A stretch of DNA of 64,000 bases, taken from positions 1-64,000 of the forward strand of contig JACAFB010000034.1 in NCBI GenBank assembly GCA_013388545.1, given 5' to 3'. This DNA is from Ignavibacteriaceae bacterium. Lineage in GTDB: Bacteria > Bacteroidota > Ignavibacteria > Ignavibacteriales > Ignavibacteriaceae. Below the pieces are notes generated by a model. That model was given only the letters and a program-made list of their open reading frames with translations, did no database searches and was not told where the DNA came from. The position numbers and the translations under genes are program-made. Shown piece after piece: positions 44,650 through 53,836 of this stretch. Numbering within the stretch: position 1 is the first letter of the stretch; each line of letters begins with the position of its first letter.

Positions 44650-47643
44650 TCATTTGACTTCGAGATAATTTATCACGAGTTTCATTAATTCATTTCGTTG
44701 CTTCTCACCCAAAATTGTTTCGAAAGGAAATGAAAACGAAACTATTCCGTAATCCTTCTTATATCCAATTGCTGCGCTGAAATTATTTTCTGCAAATCTC
44801 ATCAGCACTTCGCTTCCGTTTACCGGTCCAATTTCATCAGGTGCTTCAACTTTATATATTGAATCTGAAAACTCTGAATTATACCTGAACTGGTACTTAC
44901 CCGCTAACATTTTTCCGGGAACTGTATAGACTTCGCCGGTTCCGTCAGCATTCTTTGCTTTGAATTTTATTTTCAATATATCATTTGCAAATTGAATTCC
45001 CGAGCTGTCTTCATCAAATGAATATAAATCACTGGAAACATATGAACCCGACAAAAACATCTTTTTACCATTCGCAAGGTATGATTTTATTTTTTCTCTG
45101 AGCTGAATCGGAAACGTTTCAAACTCAAAATTCTTTCTGAAAGACTGCTTTGGATAAAAAGTTTTTTTCTCTTCGCCAAGAATTAAATCAACAAAAGAAT
45201 ATTTGTTCAAATCAACCGAACCATCCATTACTGACTCATCACTTGAAGAACAAAATGAAAAGCCGTTGTTGACAAGGGCTTTGCCGTGCAATCCTGTAAA
45301 ATCAAAAGTATTACCTGCAATTATTTTAGTCTCATACTCAGAAGAACTGGTTCCGTGACCGGGATTATCATCAGTTTCCCACTTTGAATCCGGATCATAA
45401 TTGAATTGCCCGCCTGTGAATCCATAATCATATTTGTCAGGAACTCCTTCGTCGATAAAATTAACAAAGCCAAGAAAGTCTTTGCTCTCAATTGTTTCGG
45501 GTGCCGCTACACGGTCAAATCCATTTATAACAAGCACAGCAGATTTGTCATCATTTATTTTGCAAACTGAAAGTACCTCTGAAGGGAAGCTTTCTCCTCC
45601 CTTGTTTACTGCAGTCACTTTGAAGCTGTATACTTTCCCTTTTTCTATTTGATCAATTATCATTTCATTTGTTAATGAAATTCTGCCATTGTCAAAACCC
45701 CCATCATCAATTTTAGTATAAACAATATAAGCATCGGGTGTAGCAGTGGATTCAAGTTCATCAATATCCGGTTTCCATTTTAACTTCACTGAACCATTTT
45801 CATTGAATTCAGTTGAGAAATGTGTCACAGGCAGAGGCTGAATGACATATTCATAACCGTACTGAGAGGATAAAAATTTTAGTATGCCTTTATAAATTGC
45901 CCGCGACACATCAAATCTAAAACGTGGATCAAGAGCAAATTTCATGTCTAAAAAGTTTTGATGCGAAAGTAATTCAAGAAGCAGAGACGGAAAATTCGGC
46001 CGTGCTGCTTCACTGTACATTGCGTCCCACAACTGTCTTCTTGACCAGGCAGAATCATACTTTAACTTAATATCCTGTACCAGCTGAGTTTGCACAATGT
46101 CAGCAAAGTCACGGTTAGCTAACCTTGAAACACTATCGGGGAAAACTCCCAAAGAATCACTACCGGCTACACTGTAAATCATTAAAGTTCCAACTACAGT
46201 ATCATTATGCGTTATTCCGGCATCAGTATGAAATGCTAAAGAAACATCAATCGGAATTCCGAGTCCTTTTTCATTCCGATTTCTGTTCGGTCCAAAAGGT
46301 TGTCCACAAAGATAATTTCCATATTCGGCACGTGATTGATAATCATCCTTATAATCATCCTGATTTTTATTAAGGTTATAAACAAGCGTGTCAGGCATAC
46401 CTGCAAATTGAAGCCAATAACGAGATCCTTCAATGTATTTTGGTCTTTCGCTAATCAGTCCTTCCCGTTCGATAATTCCCATCCCGCCACCGAATCTCAC
46501 TGCATCAGCAGAAACAATTTTCCCTATCTCATTACTTTCATTGGACAAGACAACTCCTTTTTCAGGATTGCGGCCTTTATTAAAATGAAAAGTTCCGAGG
46601 TAAAGCCAGGTTCCTCCGCCAATTTTTTGATTAACAGAATATTGAGTAACTCCGCCGGCATGTTTAACAAGATATTTTGCATCACTAACATTATCCAAAG
46701 ACGAAGAGTATGAAATGTAAACTGCATAATCTCCATCTTCAGGTATATCGGGAATCCACTTTACAGCTGCGGTTTCTTCAGGGCTTGAAATGATATATCT
46801 GCTTGTGCCTTGCTTAAATGGGTTATCGCCATCTTTGAGCACTAAATCTCTTAAAGCAAATCCTGCATCATTGCTTGTTTTCCATTCAACTTCAGGGACT
46901 GATGAGGTTTCGAAATAAGTTTCAGTATTACCAAAATCATTATCAACAATCACTTCATTTATTTGAGTATCACGCTCACGCGGTACGAACACAATTGCAC
47001 CTGCATTTTCTAGCATCGGAATAAGATACGGAATGGTAAACATCAAAGGTCCTTTATCTTCAACTGTCTGGAACAATCTTGCACGCTGCCACATCCAGCG
47101 TTTTTCGGTATTGTTGTAATACCAGCCGTGGCTATGCCAGAGAAGAATATTTTGTTTGTATAAACCATTGGTAATTTCAAAAGGCCTGCTTGTGTTTTTT
47201 ATAATAGGAATTCTTCTATCAAGCGAAGATTTTGGTAAGCGGGATTTGTCAATTTTAGTTTTATCGGTCCTGAAATAATTTGGGATTAAATCTTCAATCA
47301 AAATTTTGTTGGAGAATATTTTATAATTGAAGCCGGAGAATCTCTCACCGAAATAATTTCTGACTTCAGAATAAATACCACTAACAATTTCTTCTCTGAA
47401 AGGCACCAGGGATAAATCCTTATTGAAATAAAGACTAATCTCTTTATTTAATGAATCAATCACGAAGTTTTCCACTTTCGAATTTGCATAAAAATTGAAT
47501 GAATCTTTCAGCTTTGTTAGCTCACCGGAAAAATCATTCTTTTTTAATTCGAATTCCTCATAGATAGATAACTCTGAAATAGCAGTACATCCGGATATCA
47601 GAAATAAAACCATTAGTAGTAAAGGAACGAAATACTTCTTCAT
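44650..47643 (-). CDS. Amidase_3-type N-acetylmuramoyl-L-alanine amidase lipoprotein with inserted golvesin-type domain
   Basis: A 997-residue lipoprotein (signal ending LISGC, Cys near 19). An N-terminal domain of unknown fold is followed by the first half of a zinc amidase: LLWHSHGWYYN near 168, VEDKGPLMFTIPYLIPML near 192, AGAIVFVPRERD. A golvesin-like domain follows (about 240-385: IISSPEETAAVKWIPDIPEDG ... VSADAVRFGGG), then the second amidase half with SLAFHTDAG near 460 and LLLELLSHQNF near 555. A fibronectin III segment and a C-terminal domain complete it. Predicted zinc ligands and the catalytic Glu are present though in variant motifs. It would strip stem peptides from glycan strands. 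No sorting domain is present, so membrane anchoring replaces type IX export. Confidence 0.78.
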   Translation of the reverse strand: MKKYFVPLLLMVLFLISGCTAISELSIYEEFELKKNDFSGELTKLKDSFNFYANSKVENFVIDSLNKEISLYFNKDLSLVPFREEIVSGIYSEVRNYFGERFSGFNYKIFSNKILIEDLIPNYFRTDKTKIDKSRLPKSSLDRRIPIIKNTSRPFEITNGLYKQNILLWHSHGWYYNNTEKRWMWQRARLFQTVEDKGPLMFTIPYLIPMLENAGAIVFVPRERDTQINEVIVDNDFGNTETYFETSSVPEVEWKTSNDAGFALRDLVLKDGDNPFKQGTSRYIISSPEETAAVKWIPDIPEDGDYAVYISYSSSLDNVSDAKYLVKHAGGVTQYSVNQKIGGGTWLYLGTFHFNKGRNPEKGVVLSNESNEIGKIVSADAVRFGGGMGIIEREGLISERPKYIEGSRYWLQFAGMPDTLVYNLNKNQDDYKDDYQSRAEYGNYLCGQPFGPNRNRNEKGLGIPIDVSLAFHTDAGITHNDTVVGTLMIYSVAGSDSLGVFPDSVSRLANRDFADIVQTQLVQDIKLKYDSAWSRRQLWDAMYSEAARPNFPSLLLELLSHQNFLDMKFALDPRFRFDVSRAIYKGILKFLSSQYGYEYVIQPLPVTHFSTEFNENGSVKLKWKPDIDELESTATPDAYIVYTKIDDGGFDNGRISLTNEMIIDQIEKGKVYSFKVTAVNKGGESFPSEVLSVCKINDDKSAVLVINGFDRVAAPETIESKDFLGFVNFIDEGVPDKYDYGFTGGQFNYDPDSKWETDDNPGHGTSSSEYETKIIAGNTFDFTGLHGKALVNNGFSFCSSSDESVMDGSVDLNKYSFVDLILGEEKKTFYPKQSFRKNFEFETFPIQLREKIKSYLANGKKMFLSGSYVSSDLYSFDEDSSGIQFANDILKIKFKAKNADGTGEVYTVPGKMLAGKYQFRYNSEFSDSIYKVEAPDEIGPVNGSEVLMRFAENNFSAAIGYKKDYGIVSFSFPFETILGEKQRNELMKLVINYLEVK

Positions 47644-47671
47644 AACCGATAAAAAAATTTGAGATTGAATA

Positions 47672-47699
47672 AAAAACCCTCCGTTTTAAGGAGGGTTGT
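47672..47699 (-). terminator. Rho-independent terminator after the 47711-50098 gene
   Basis: On the minus strand AACCCTCC and GGAGGGTT form a perfect eight-base stem with a seven-base loop, followed by a T-run. It begins 14 bases past the GHL10 gene stop. It separates that gene from the amidase lipoprotein starting at 47643. Confidence 0.88.
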
Positions 47700-47710
47700 T
47701 AGTTAGCTTT

Positions 47711-50098
47711 TTACTTTAAAAGAATCATTTTCTTTGTTGAAGTGAAATTATTCACATTTAGCTGATAAAAATAAATTCCGCTTGCAAAGTCAGAAGCATC
47801 AAAGTTAATACTGTGAGTTCCAGCTCTCATAAAACCATTAAAAAGCTCCGTCACTTCCTGACCAAGCAAATTATAAACTTTCAATTTTACAAGCCCTGAT
47901 TCAGGAATCGAAAACCTGATTCTAGTGGATGGATTAAACGGATTGGGGTAATTCTGTTCAAGATTATAACTCTCAGGGATATTATATTCATCCTCAACAC
48001 CTACAGTAGTTCTTGTTTTGAATTTCCAGGTTTCAGACCAAGGACTCGATCCAAAAAAATTGTATGCTTTAATTTTCCAATGGTAAATCCTGTTTAAATC
48101 CAGACCAAAAACTGCAAGCGTTGTGTCACTAATCCCTGAAGAATCGATTACAACAGAACCCGGATTAAAGTCCGCACTTTTTGCAAGCAAAAGTCTGTAA
48201 GCCTCAGCCGAATCGGATTTGAACCAGTAAAACGTTGTATCAATTGGAATATTCAATTGATTATTCGGAGGATAGTAAAGCAAAGGAATCCTTGGATAAC
48301 CAGTTGTAAAGTTAAAGGCAGAGGAGAAATCACTGGCACCTCCCGCATTCGAAGCGCTTAAGCGCCAATAATAAGTAGTTAATCCTTCAAGGCCAGTAAC
48401 CACGTGAAAGGTATCCGGTATCTCATTTTCGTCAATTACGATTCCAGAGTTAAAAGTAGGATCGGTAGCTATCTGTAATCGATAAATTGACGCAAGTTCG
48501 GGATAAAACCACTTGAGCGTTATCGTATCTCCCAGATTAGTAGCGCCGTTTAAAGGAGAAGCCAAAACAGGAACCGGAGGTGGATTTACCTGAAGAACTG
48601 AACTCATTATACTTTCATTATAGTTTTCATCAAGCGAAGTAACCACAAAATAATAAGGTCCATTTGGATTAGGAGGCAACCCGGGAATACTCATTCTGCT
48701 TCCCTCTATATTCAGAATATGAGAGGGATCTTCAAGATCAGTCGGCTGAACATTCGGATAATCAAAACGGTAAACAACATATCTTTTCGCTGAGTCACCA
48801 TCACTGGCAATCACTGGCAAATCCCATTTGAGGCCTCCCTGCCCGTTAGGCAATCTTTCAAATGTGAGATTCTGAGGTGCATTTGGAGCAACAACATCCT
48901 TCCAGTTCATAACAGGATTAAGAGCTATATAGCGGTAGAGATCAGTTTCAAGAGAATCAGTAACCCCTTTGAAGTTAGCAAGAAAACTTTTTGCTCTAAA
49001 AAAAACTCCGCCCTGAACATCAGGATTTGCTCTGTCGAATCTTATTTGTCTGGGGATTTCATTAGCTGCCCAATTGCCGTTATTTGGATCGACTCTATAA
49101 AGAGCATGCCCGGGATAAAAGTGTCTTCCATTGGCATTAACTGAATCTCCCCACCACGGTTGAAGCTTACCATAATCCTGACCACCGCCAAAAGGCCAGT
49201 AAAGCTGTGGTGTTAAGTAATCAATCGATTGATTTTGCAGCCAGGCAATTGCATCGCAGTAAATTGTACTATAAGCATCCAATCCGGTAATTCCGGGAGG
49301 AACTCCATTTTTCCAGATTCCGAAAGGACTGATACCGAATTTTACATAAGGCTTTACAGATTGAATTGTATCATACACCTGTTGAACCATTATATTCACA
49401 TTATCTCTTCGCCAGTCAGCAATATTTGTAAAGCCGCGTGGATATTGCTGGAATGTCTGCTGATCCTGATTCGTAATCTGATTAGGCGGATAAGGATAAA
49501 AATAATCATCGAAGTGCACGCCGTCTACATCGTACCTGCTGACTACATCATGGATTACAGATGCAATATAGTCGCGAACCATAGGTAAACCAGGATTTAA
49601 AAATTTGAATGAGGAAATCTGAATTACCCAGTCGGGGTGTTGAATAGTAACGTGATTGGGTGCAATTGGATATGATCCGACAGACCTTTCTGCCCTGTAA
49701 GGATTGAACCAGGCATGTATCTCCATTCCTCTTTTATGAGTTTCCTCTACCCAGAATTCAAGCGGGTCATAATAAGGGCTTGGAGGATAACCCTGAGAAC
49801 CCGTTAACCAATAAGACCAGGGATCAAAGCCGGAACTGTAAAGTGCATCACACTCGGTTCTGATTTGTAAAAATATTGTATTGATTCCAATTTGTTTTAA
49901 CTCATCTAAAAGGATAATTACCTCTTCCTTTTGAACATCAGTAGAAGCTGTACGCGATGAAGGCCAATCAAGGTTCGTTACAGAAGCGACCCATGCAGCT
50001 CTGAGTTCTCTCTTTGGCGGATTTGATTGAGCGTAAACCAAAGTAGAAAAAATGATGAGTATTAAGACGGGGATTCGAAAAATATTTTTCATGGTCAT
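47711..50098 (-). CDS. Secreted GHL10 family glycosidase-like protein with fibronectin III and T9SS sorting domains
   Basis: A 795-residue protein: signal peptide, then a GHL10 barrel at about 28-400 with RAAWVASVTNLDWPS, GMEIHAWFNPYRAE and the family motif VDGVHFDDYFYPYPP near 195. Three fibronectin III-like modules cover about 405-700 (LTFERLPNGQGGLKWDLP; TTYYWRLSASNAGG; RIYHWKIKAYNFFG). The canonical sorting domain is EQNYPNPFNPSTRIRF ... KKMILLK. It should be displayed at the surface and cut glycan strands freed of peptides, by analogy with E. coli DigH. ATGs at 50098 and 50092 are both possible starts. It lies between two terminators, so is probably monocistronic, in line with the amidase that would act before it. 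Confidence 0.88.
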   Translation of the reverse strand: MTMKNIFRIPVLILIIFSTLVYAQSNPPKRELRAAWVASVTNLDWPSSRTASTDVQKEEVIILLDELKQIGINTIFLQIRTECDALYSSGFDPWSYWLTGSQGYPPSPYYDPLEFWVEETHKRGMEIHAWFNPYRAERSVGSYPIAPNHVTIQHPDWVIQISSFKFLNPGLPMVRDYIASVIHDVVSRYDVDGVHFDDYFYPYPPNQITNQDQQTFQQYPRGFTNIADWRRDNVNIMVQQVYDTIQSVKPYVKFGISPFGIWKNGVPPGITGLDAYSTIYCDAIAWLQNQSIDYLTPQLYWPFGGGQDYGKLQPWWGDSVNANGRHFYPGHALYRVDPNNGNWAANEIPRQIRFDRANPDVQGGVFFRAKSFLANFKGVTDSLETDLYRYIALNPVMNWKDVVAPNAPQNLTFERLPNGQGGLKWDLPVIASDGDSAKRYVVYRFDYPNVQPTDLEDPSHILNIEGSRMSIPGLPPNPNGPYYFVVTSLDENYNESIMSSVLQVNPPPVPVLASPLNGATNLGDTITLKWFYPELASIYRLQIATDPTFNSGIVIDENEIPDTFHVVTGLEGLTTYYWRLSASNAGGASDFSSAFNFTTGYPRIPLLYYPPNNQLNIPIDTTFYWFKSDSAEAYRLLLAKSADFNPGSVVIDSSGISDTTLAVFGLDLNRIYHWKIKAYNFFGSSPWSETWKFKTRTTVGVEDEYNIPESYNLEQNYPNPFNPSTRIRFSIPESGLVKLKVYNLLGQEVTELFNGFMRAGTHSINFDASDFASGIYFYQLNVNNFTSTKKMILLK

Positions 50099-50182
50099 TC
50101 CAATTAAAGATGCAATTGATTAATGTAAAAATACTAAATCCCCCTGTGAAATTTAATTCAGAAATATAAATGAACATAAAAA

Positions 50183-50202
50183 AGCCCTGCAATTGCAGGG
50201 CT
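50183..50202 (-). terminator. Rho-independent terminator after the 50221-51516 gene
   Basis: A perfect 20-base palindrome, AGCCCTGCAA/TTGCAGGGCT, lies 18 bases past the stop codon. On the minus strand it is followed by a run of T. It closes the long TonB-receptor operon that starts at 60118. Confidence 0.88.
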
Positions 50203-50220
50203 TATGAAAAATGAAAATGA

Positions 50221-51516
50221 TTATTTCATCAAAATCATTTTGTTGGAAATTGAAGTTCCGTTTACAGATAAGGAATAGATATAGGTACCGCTTGAAAGAT
50301 TTGAAGCGTCAAAATTAACTGTATAGCTTCCGGCTGATACTTCGTTATTAACCAAAGTAGCAACTTCTCTTCCAAGAAGATCGTAGACCTTAAGTGTAAC
50401 AAACCCGGCTTGCGGCAATTCATAAGAAATCTTTGTTGATGGATTGAAAGGATTCGGATAGTTCTGTGAAAGTTTATATCCGTTAACTACCAATTCATTA
50501 TCCTTTACATCGCCGCCAAGTTTTTCAGCTTTCTGCATAAGCATATAACCCGAACCACCGAAACAGCCGAAGTAAGCTTTTAATCCGTCAGGACTGAAGT
50601 CGATTCCACGAGGTCTTTCAGTTGGGCTCAATGGAGTAACAAACTCCCATTTCAGGCTGTCGAGAACCTGACTAGTTCCGACATTATATTCATACCACAT
50701 ATTAGGTGTCCAGATGCCAAGGCTTGAATCTGGAATATCATTATAAGAACCGGCTGCAACCCAAAGATTTCCTGTAGCACGGTTTCTTGTAATAGATTCG
50801 CAGGCTACTCCGTCCATAATCGTACCAATAGAATCAAATGCTGAAAGTTCATCAGGTCTCTGATATACAATTATGATCTTCCTAGTATAACTCGGGAAGT
50901 AAATTGTGTTCCCATCAGGAGATACTTCAATGCTTCTTGAGAATCCTGTCGGAATTATAGTAACAGCATTTCCAATAAAGTTGAAATCGGTATCATATTC
51001 CTGGATGGAAAGACCAGCATTAACAACAGGTGCGACAAATATTTTACCATCATTGCTTATGCCCGGTGCAGTTGGGGATGTACCGATATTCAAAGCAACT
51101 TTGTTCATTCCTTCGCCAGTCTGGTAATTAATGCGGTACATATTCTGTCCACCTTCAACGAAAACGATATTACCATTCTGGTCTGGTCTCATTCCTCTCA
51201 TAGAGTTCTTTAATGTATCTGTAGTACCGCCAGGAATAGATAGTCTCCAAATTGGAGAGAAAGGAGCGGGGGTACCATCAGCATTATAAACCCTGATAAG
51301 TCTTACACTTTTTATAGTGTCGGTTGTACCGGGGATAACATAATTTTCTGCACTAAAATTGCCAGCCCAAACTTTGCCGTCAGGATCAACAGCAATACCA
51401 TGAAGCTGACCAAGCACACTTGGATCTGGCCAGGCACCTAAATTCTGCCACTGAGCAATGCCTGATACAGAAAACAATACAAAGACAAAAAGAATAGTTG
51501 AAAGAATTTTTTTCAT
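50221..51516 (-). CDS. T9SS sorting domain protein, beta-propeller-like
   Basis: A 431-residue secreted protein: signal peptide (KKILSTILFVFVLFSVSGIAQ), propeller-type blades (GQLHGIAVDPDGKVWAGN, GISNDGKIFVAPV, SIEVSPDGNTIYFPS, GIDFSPDGLKAYFG) and a canonical C-terminal sorting domain (LSQNYPNPFNPSTKISY ... NKMILMK). It is the last gene of the third TonB-receptor operon and resembles the single-gene product at 9979-11382 in layout. No catalytic motif is visible; ligand binding on the surface is the simplest reading. It follows the IPT lipoprotein gene after 41 bases. Confidence 0.78.
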   Translation of the reverse strand: MKKILSTILFVFVLFSVSGIAQWQNLGAWPDPSVLGQLHGIAVDPDGKVWAGNFSAENYVIPGTTDTIKSVRLIRVYNADGTPAPFSPIWRLSIPGGTTDTLKNSMRGMRPDQNGNIVFVEGGQNMYRINYQTGEGMNKVALNIGTSPTAPGISNDGKIFVAPVVNAGLSIQEYDTDFNFIGNAVTIIPTGFSRSIEVSPDGNTIYFPSYTRKIIIVYQRPDELSAFDSIGTIMDGVACESITRNRATGNLWVAAGSYNDIPDSSLGIWTPNMWYEYNVGTSQVLDSLKWEFVTPLSPTERPRGIDFSPDGLKAYFGCFGGSGYMLMQKAEKLGGDVKDNELVVNGYKLSQNYPNPFNPSTKISYELPQAGFVTLKVYDLLGREVATLVNNEVSAGSYTVNFDASNLSSGTYIYSLSVNGTSISNKMILMK

Positions 51517-51557
51517 AAATATAACCTTTCATTTAGTTGTTGATAAGTTAATTAAAA

Positions 51558-52766
51558 TCATTCGCGACCATAATAAGTAGCTCCCGGTTTCAGCAGATCA
51601 AGTTTGTAAATAGTTCTGCTTTGTGTTGGTGTATCATTAATTGATATGTAGAGATAATTTCCTGTTCCCCAGCACATTGCATAAACCGAGGAATTGATTA
51701 AACCGGGATAAAGAGTTTCAAAAGATCCATTGGTTTTTAATACAGTTACAGGGTCGCTGCTTCTGCTTGTGCCAAGATAGAGCTCACCATCCTGTGAAAT
51801 AGCCATAGCAACAATTCCGGAAGCTGTATCCACCTGAGTAGAATAATTGAAATATTCTTCAGGCACTCCAAGGCTGTCGGTGCCAATAAAAGGAATTCTT
51901 AAAACAATTTCTTTATTATTTGATGTTACAGCAGCAAAAATATAATTCTGGTATACCTTAATCGCATTAACTGTTCCATTTACCGGGAAAGCTCTTACAT
52001 TTTTATCCAGCCTTACTCTGAAAATATTATTTTTTCCTCCCGCCCATAAATTTTTATTTATATCGAAATCTGTACAAACTACGGACTCGGTAATTCCATT
52101 ACTCCCGGCAACGAAAGTCTTTGCCTGTTGTCCGGCTTCAACCTGGTAAATACCTTTTACAAAGTTGGTTGCATACAAAATTGTATTTGGACCATAAGTA
52201 ATCGTATTGAATTTTGATAAACCGGACCTTGGAGGAGCAAATTCAGAAGCGGTTCCATTCGGTTCAATTTTCAATATGCCCTTATCGAAATTAGAAATGT
52301 AGAAATTACTCTGATTGTCGATAGTAAAACTGTATGGAATTTCGCCCTTCTTTGCATCAAATGGATAATACTCAGATACAGCCGGCTTTAGCATAATGGT
52401 AAGTTTATTGCTTATCATCTCAGCTCCCTGAACTGCAACTACGACATTTACTGTATCGGAAATTACAATTGGGACTTTAACTAGGATTTTTGTAGGAGTA
52501 GCAGACTGAATCGCTCCTTTAGTTCCATTAAAGTAAACAATTATTTTGGCAGGATCGTCTGAGAAATTTTTTCCATTAATCTCAATTACTGTAACACCGG
52601 CCAATGCAGAATCCGGTGGATTAAGTGAAATAAGCTCCGGTGTTTCATTACTTGGAGCTATTAGTGACAATAAGCTTGGATCCGGATCTTCGGCACAGCC
52701 ATTAATCAGGAATAGCAAACTGATTGAGAAAAACAGAGTAACAAATTTTTGTATCATTTTATTCAT
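51558..52766 (-). CDS. IPT/TIG domain lipoprotein with propeller-like repeats
   Basis: A 402-residue lipoprotein (signal ending FLINGC, Cys near 24). Residues about 40-127 form an IPT/TIG immunoglobulin-like domain (ELISLNPPDSALAGVTVIEI, NGKNFSDDPAKIIVYFNG). The rest has strand patterns of a propeller (YSFTIDNQSNFYISNFDKGI, FDINKNLWAGGKNNIFRV, AMCWGTGNYLYISIND). This combination is common for surface glycan-binding lipoproteins beside SusCD-type transporters, where it helps ligand capture. Its place after the PorV-like gene, in the operon of the 1070-residue receptor, fits such a role. The ligand is unknown. Confidence 0.75.
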   Translation of the reverse strand: MNKMIQKFVTLFFSISLLFLINGCAEDPDPSLLSLIAPSNETPELISLNPPDSALAGVTVIEINGKNFSDDPAKIIVYFNGTKGAIQSATPTKILVKVPIVISDTVNVVVAVQGAEMISNKLTIMLKPAVSEYYPFDAKKGEIPYSFTIDNQSNFYISNFDKGILKIEPNGTASEFAPPRSGLSKFNTITYGPNTILYATNFVKGIYQVEAGQQAKTFVAGSNGITESVVCTDFDINKNLWAGGKNNIFRVRLDKNVRAFPVNGTVNAIKVYQNYIFAAVTSNNKEIVLRIPFIGTDSLGVPEEYFNYSTQVDTASGIVAMAISQDGELYLGTSRSSDPVTVLKTNGSFETLYPGLINSSVYAMCWGTGNYLYISINDTPTQSRTIYKLDLLKPGATYYGRE

Positions 52767-52784
52767 GGCAATCTCTCATCTAAA

Positions 52785-53798
52785 TTAATAACCGATGTTA
52801 ATGGAAATTCTATGAACATTATCAAAAATTCCGAATGGTGTATATCCATAATCAACCGCGAATTTTATATCTGCCAATTCCTGTCTCAGACCAACTCCCG
52901 CTGAAAATTCCTGTTCATCCATTGGGAATGCATAACCACCGCGAAACACCAAAGTATTCATAAACATATATTCTAATCCAAGGAAAACCTGTTCAGGATA
53001 ATCTCTTGGATGAGAAGCATCAACTGCAACAAGTAAAGAGTGCATATTTCTATCAATTTCAACCAGGTCGAATGCATTTATCGACATTCCGATTTTGAAA
53101 GTAAGAGGAAGCTGAAATCCTTCTTCTTTATATCTTAGTTCTGCCGAGAAATTCCTGATTGACATTCCAAAGTTAAGACTTTTAAACCCGGTGTGATAAA
53201 GAATTCCAAAATCGAATGCCATCGCATCAACAGCATTCTTCTCGGATATCTTATTACCTTTATCATCAAATCCCACAACAGCAGTACCCATAGACTGGCG
53301 AACATATTTAACGTTACCGCCAATTGAGAATTTTTCAGAAAGTTGAGTTGCATATCCGAGTCCTAGAGAAATTGCGGTTGGTTTAAATGTACCAACGTCA
53401 AGATAGCCGTCATCATTCGGTGCCACAATTGTTCCAAGGAATTCACCGTAATCAACAGCAACCAGTGATAAACCGAAGACACCATAATCACCGTCGAACA
53501 GATTAAGTGCCGCAGTACCGTATATGTAATTGATATCAGCTATCCATCTCGTAGTCCCGAAAGAAAAGTCAAACAATCCTTCCATTTCAGACATTGTTGA
53601 AGGATTGTAAAGCATTCCGGTAGAATTATGCAAAACAGCCGAAACCGCATCGCCCATTGCGCTTGACCTCGGATCCATTGAAACACTGAGGAATTTCAAG
53701 CCTGTTTGAGCTAACTTCTGCCGCTCTTGTGCAAATGAACTGCTGAATAACACAGCAGCAACTACCAGGGCCAACAATATTGAAATAAATTTTTTCAT
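52785..53798 (-). CDS. PorV/PorQ family outer-membrane protein
   Basis: A 337-residue barrel: signal peptide, the family opening LAQTGLKFLSVSMDPRSSAMGDAV and SSTGMLYNPSTM-like turn (HNSTGMLYNPSTMSEM), ending VHRISINIGY. It matches the two other PorV-like proteins in the window, with the shared strand VFLGLEYMFMNTLVFRGGYAF. It sits between a two-domain lipoprotein gene (38 bases) and the IPT lipoprotein gene (18 bases). A dedicated role with the T9SS-type partner at 54791-56881 is inferred from the repeated gene neighbourhood. Confidence 0.86.
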   Translation of the reverse strand: MKKFISILLALVVAAVLFSSSFAQERQKLAQTGLKFLSVSMDPRSSAMGDAVSAVLHNSTGMLYNPSTMSEMEGLFDFSFGTTRWIADINYIYGTAALNLFDGDYGVFGLSLVAVDYGEFLGTIVAPNDDGYLDVGTFKPTAISLGLGYATQLSEKFSIGGNVKYVRQSMGTAVVGFDDKGNKISEKNAVDAMAFDFGILYHTGFKSLNFGMSIRNFSAELRYKEEGFQLPLTFKIGMSINAFDLVEIDRNMHSLLVAVDASHPRDYPEQVFLGLEYMFMNTLVFRGGYAFPMDEQEFSAGVGLRQELADIKFAVDYGYTPFGIFDNVHRISINIGY

Positions 53799-53836
53799 TT
53801 AAATACCTATTATTGATATTATTTCAATTCAACATT

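Noticed and set aside
48802-48821. Ten-base direct repeat ATCACTGGCA x2 inside the GHL10 gene
   Set aside because: The reading frame through it is intact and the fibronectin module looks normal, so neither a frameshift nor phase variation is supported.
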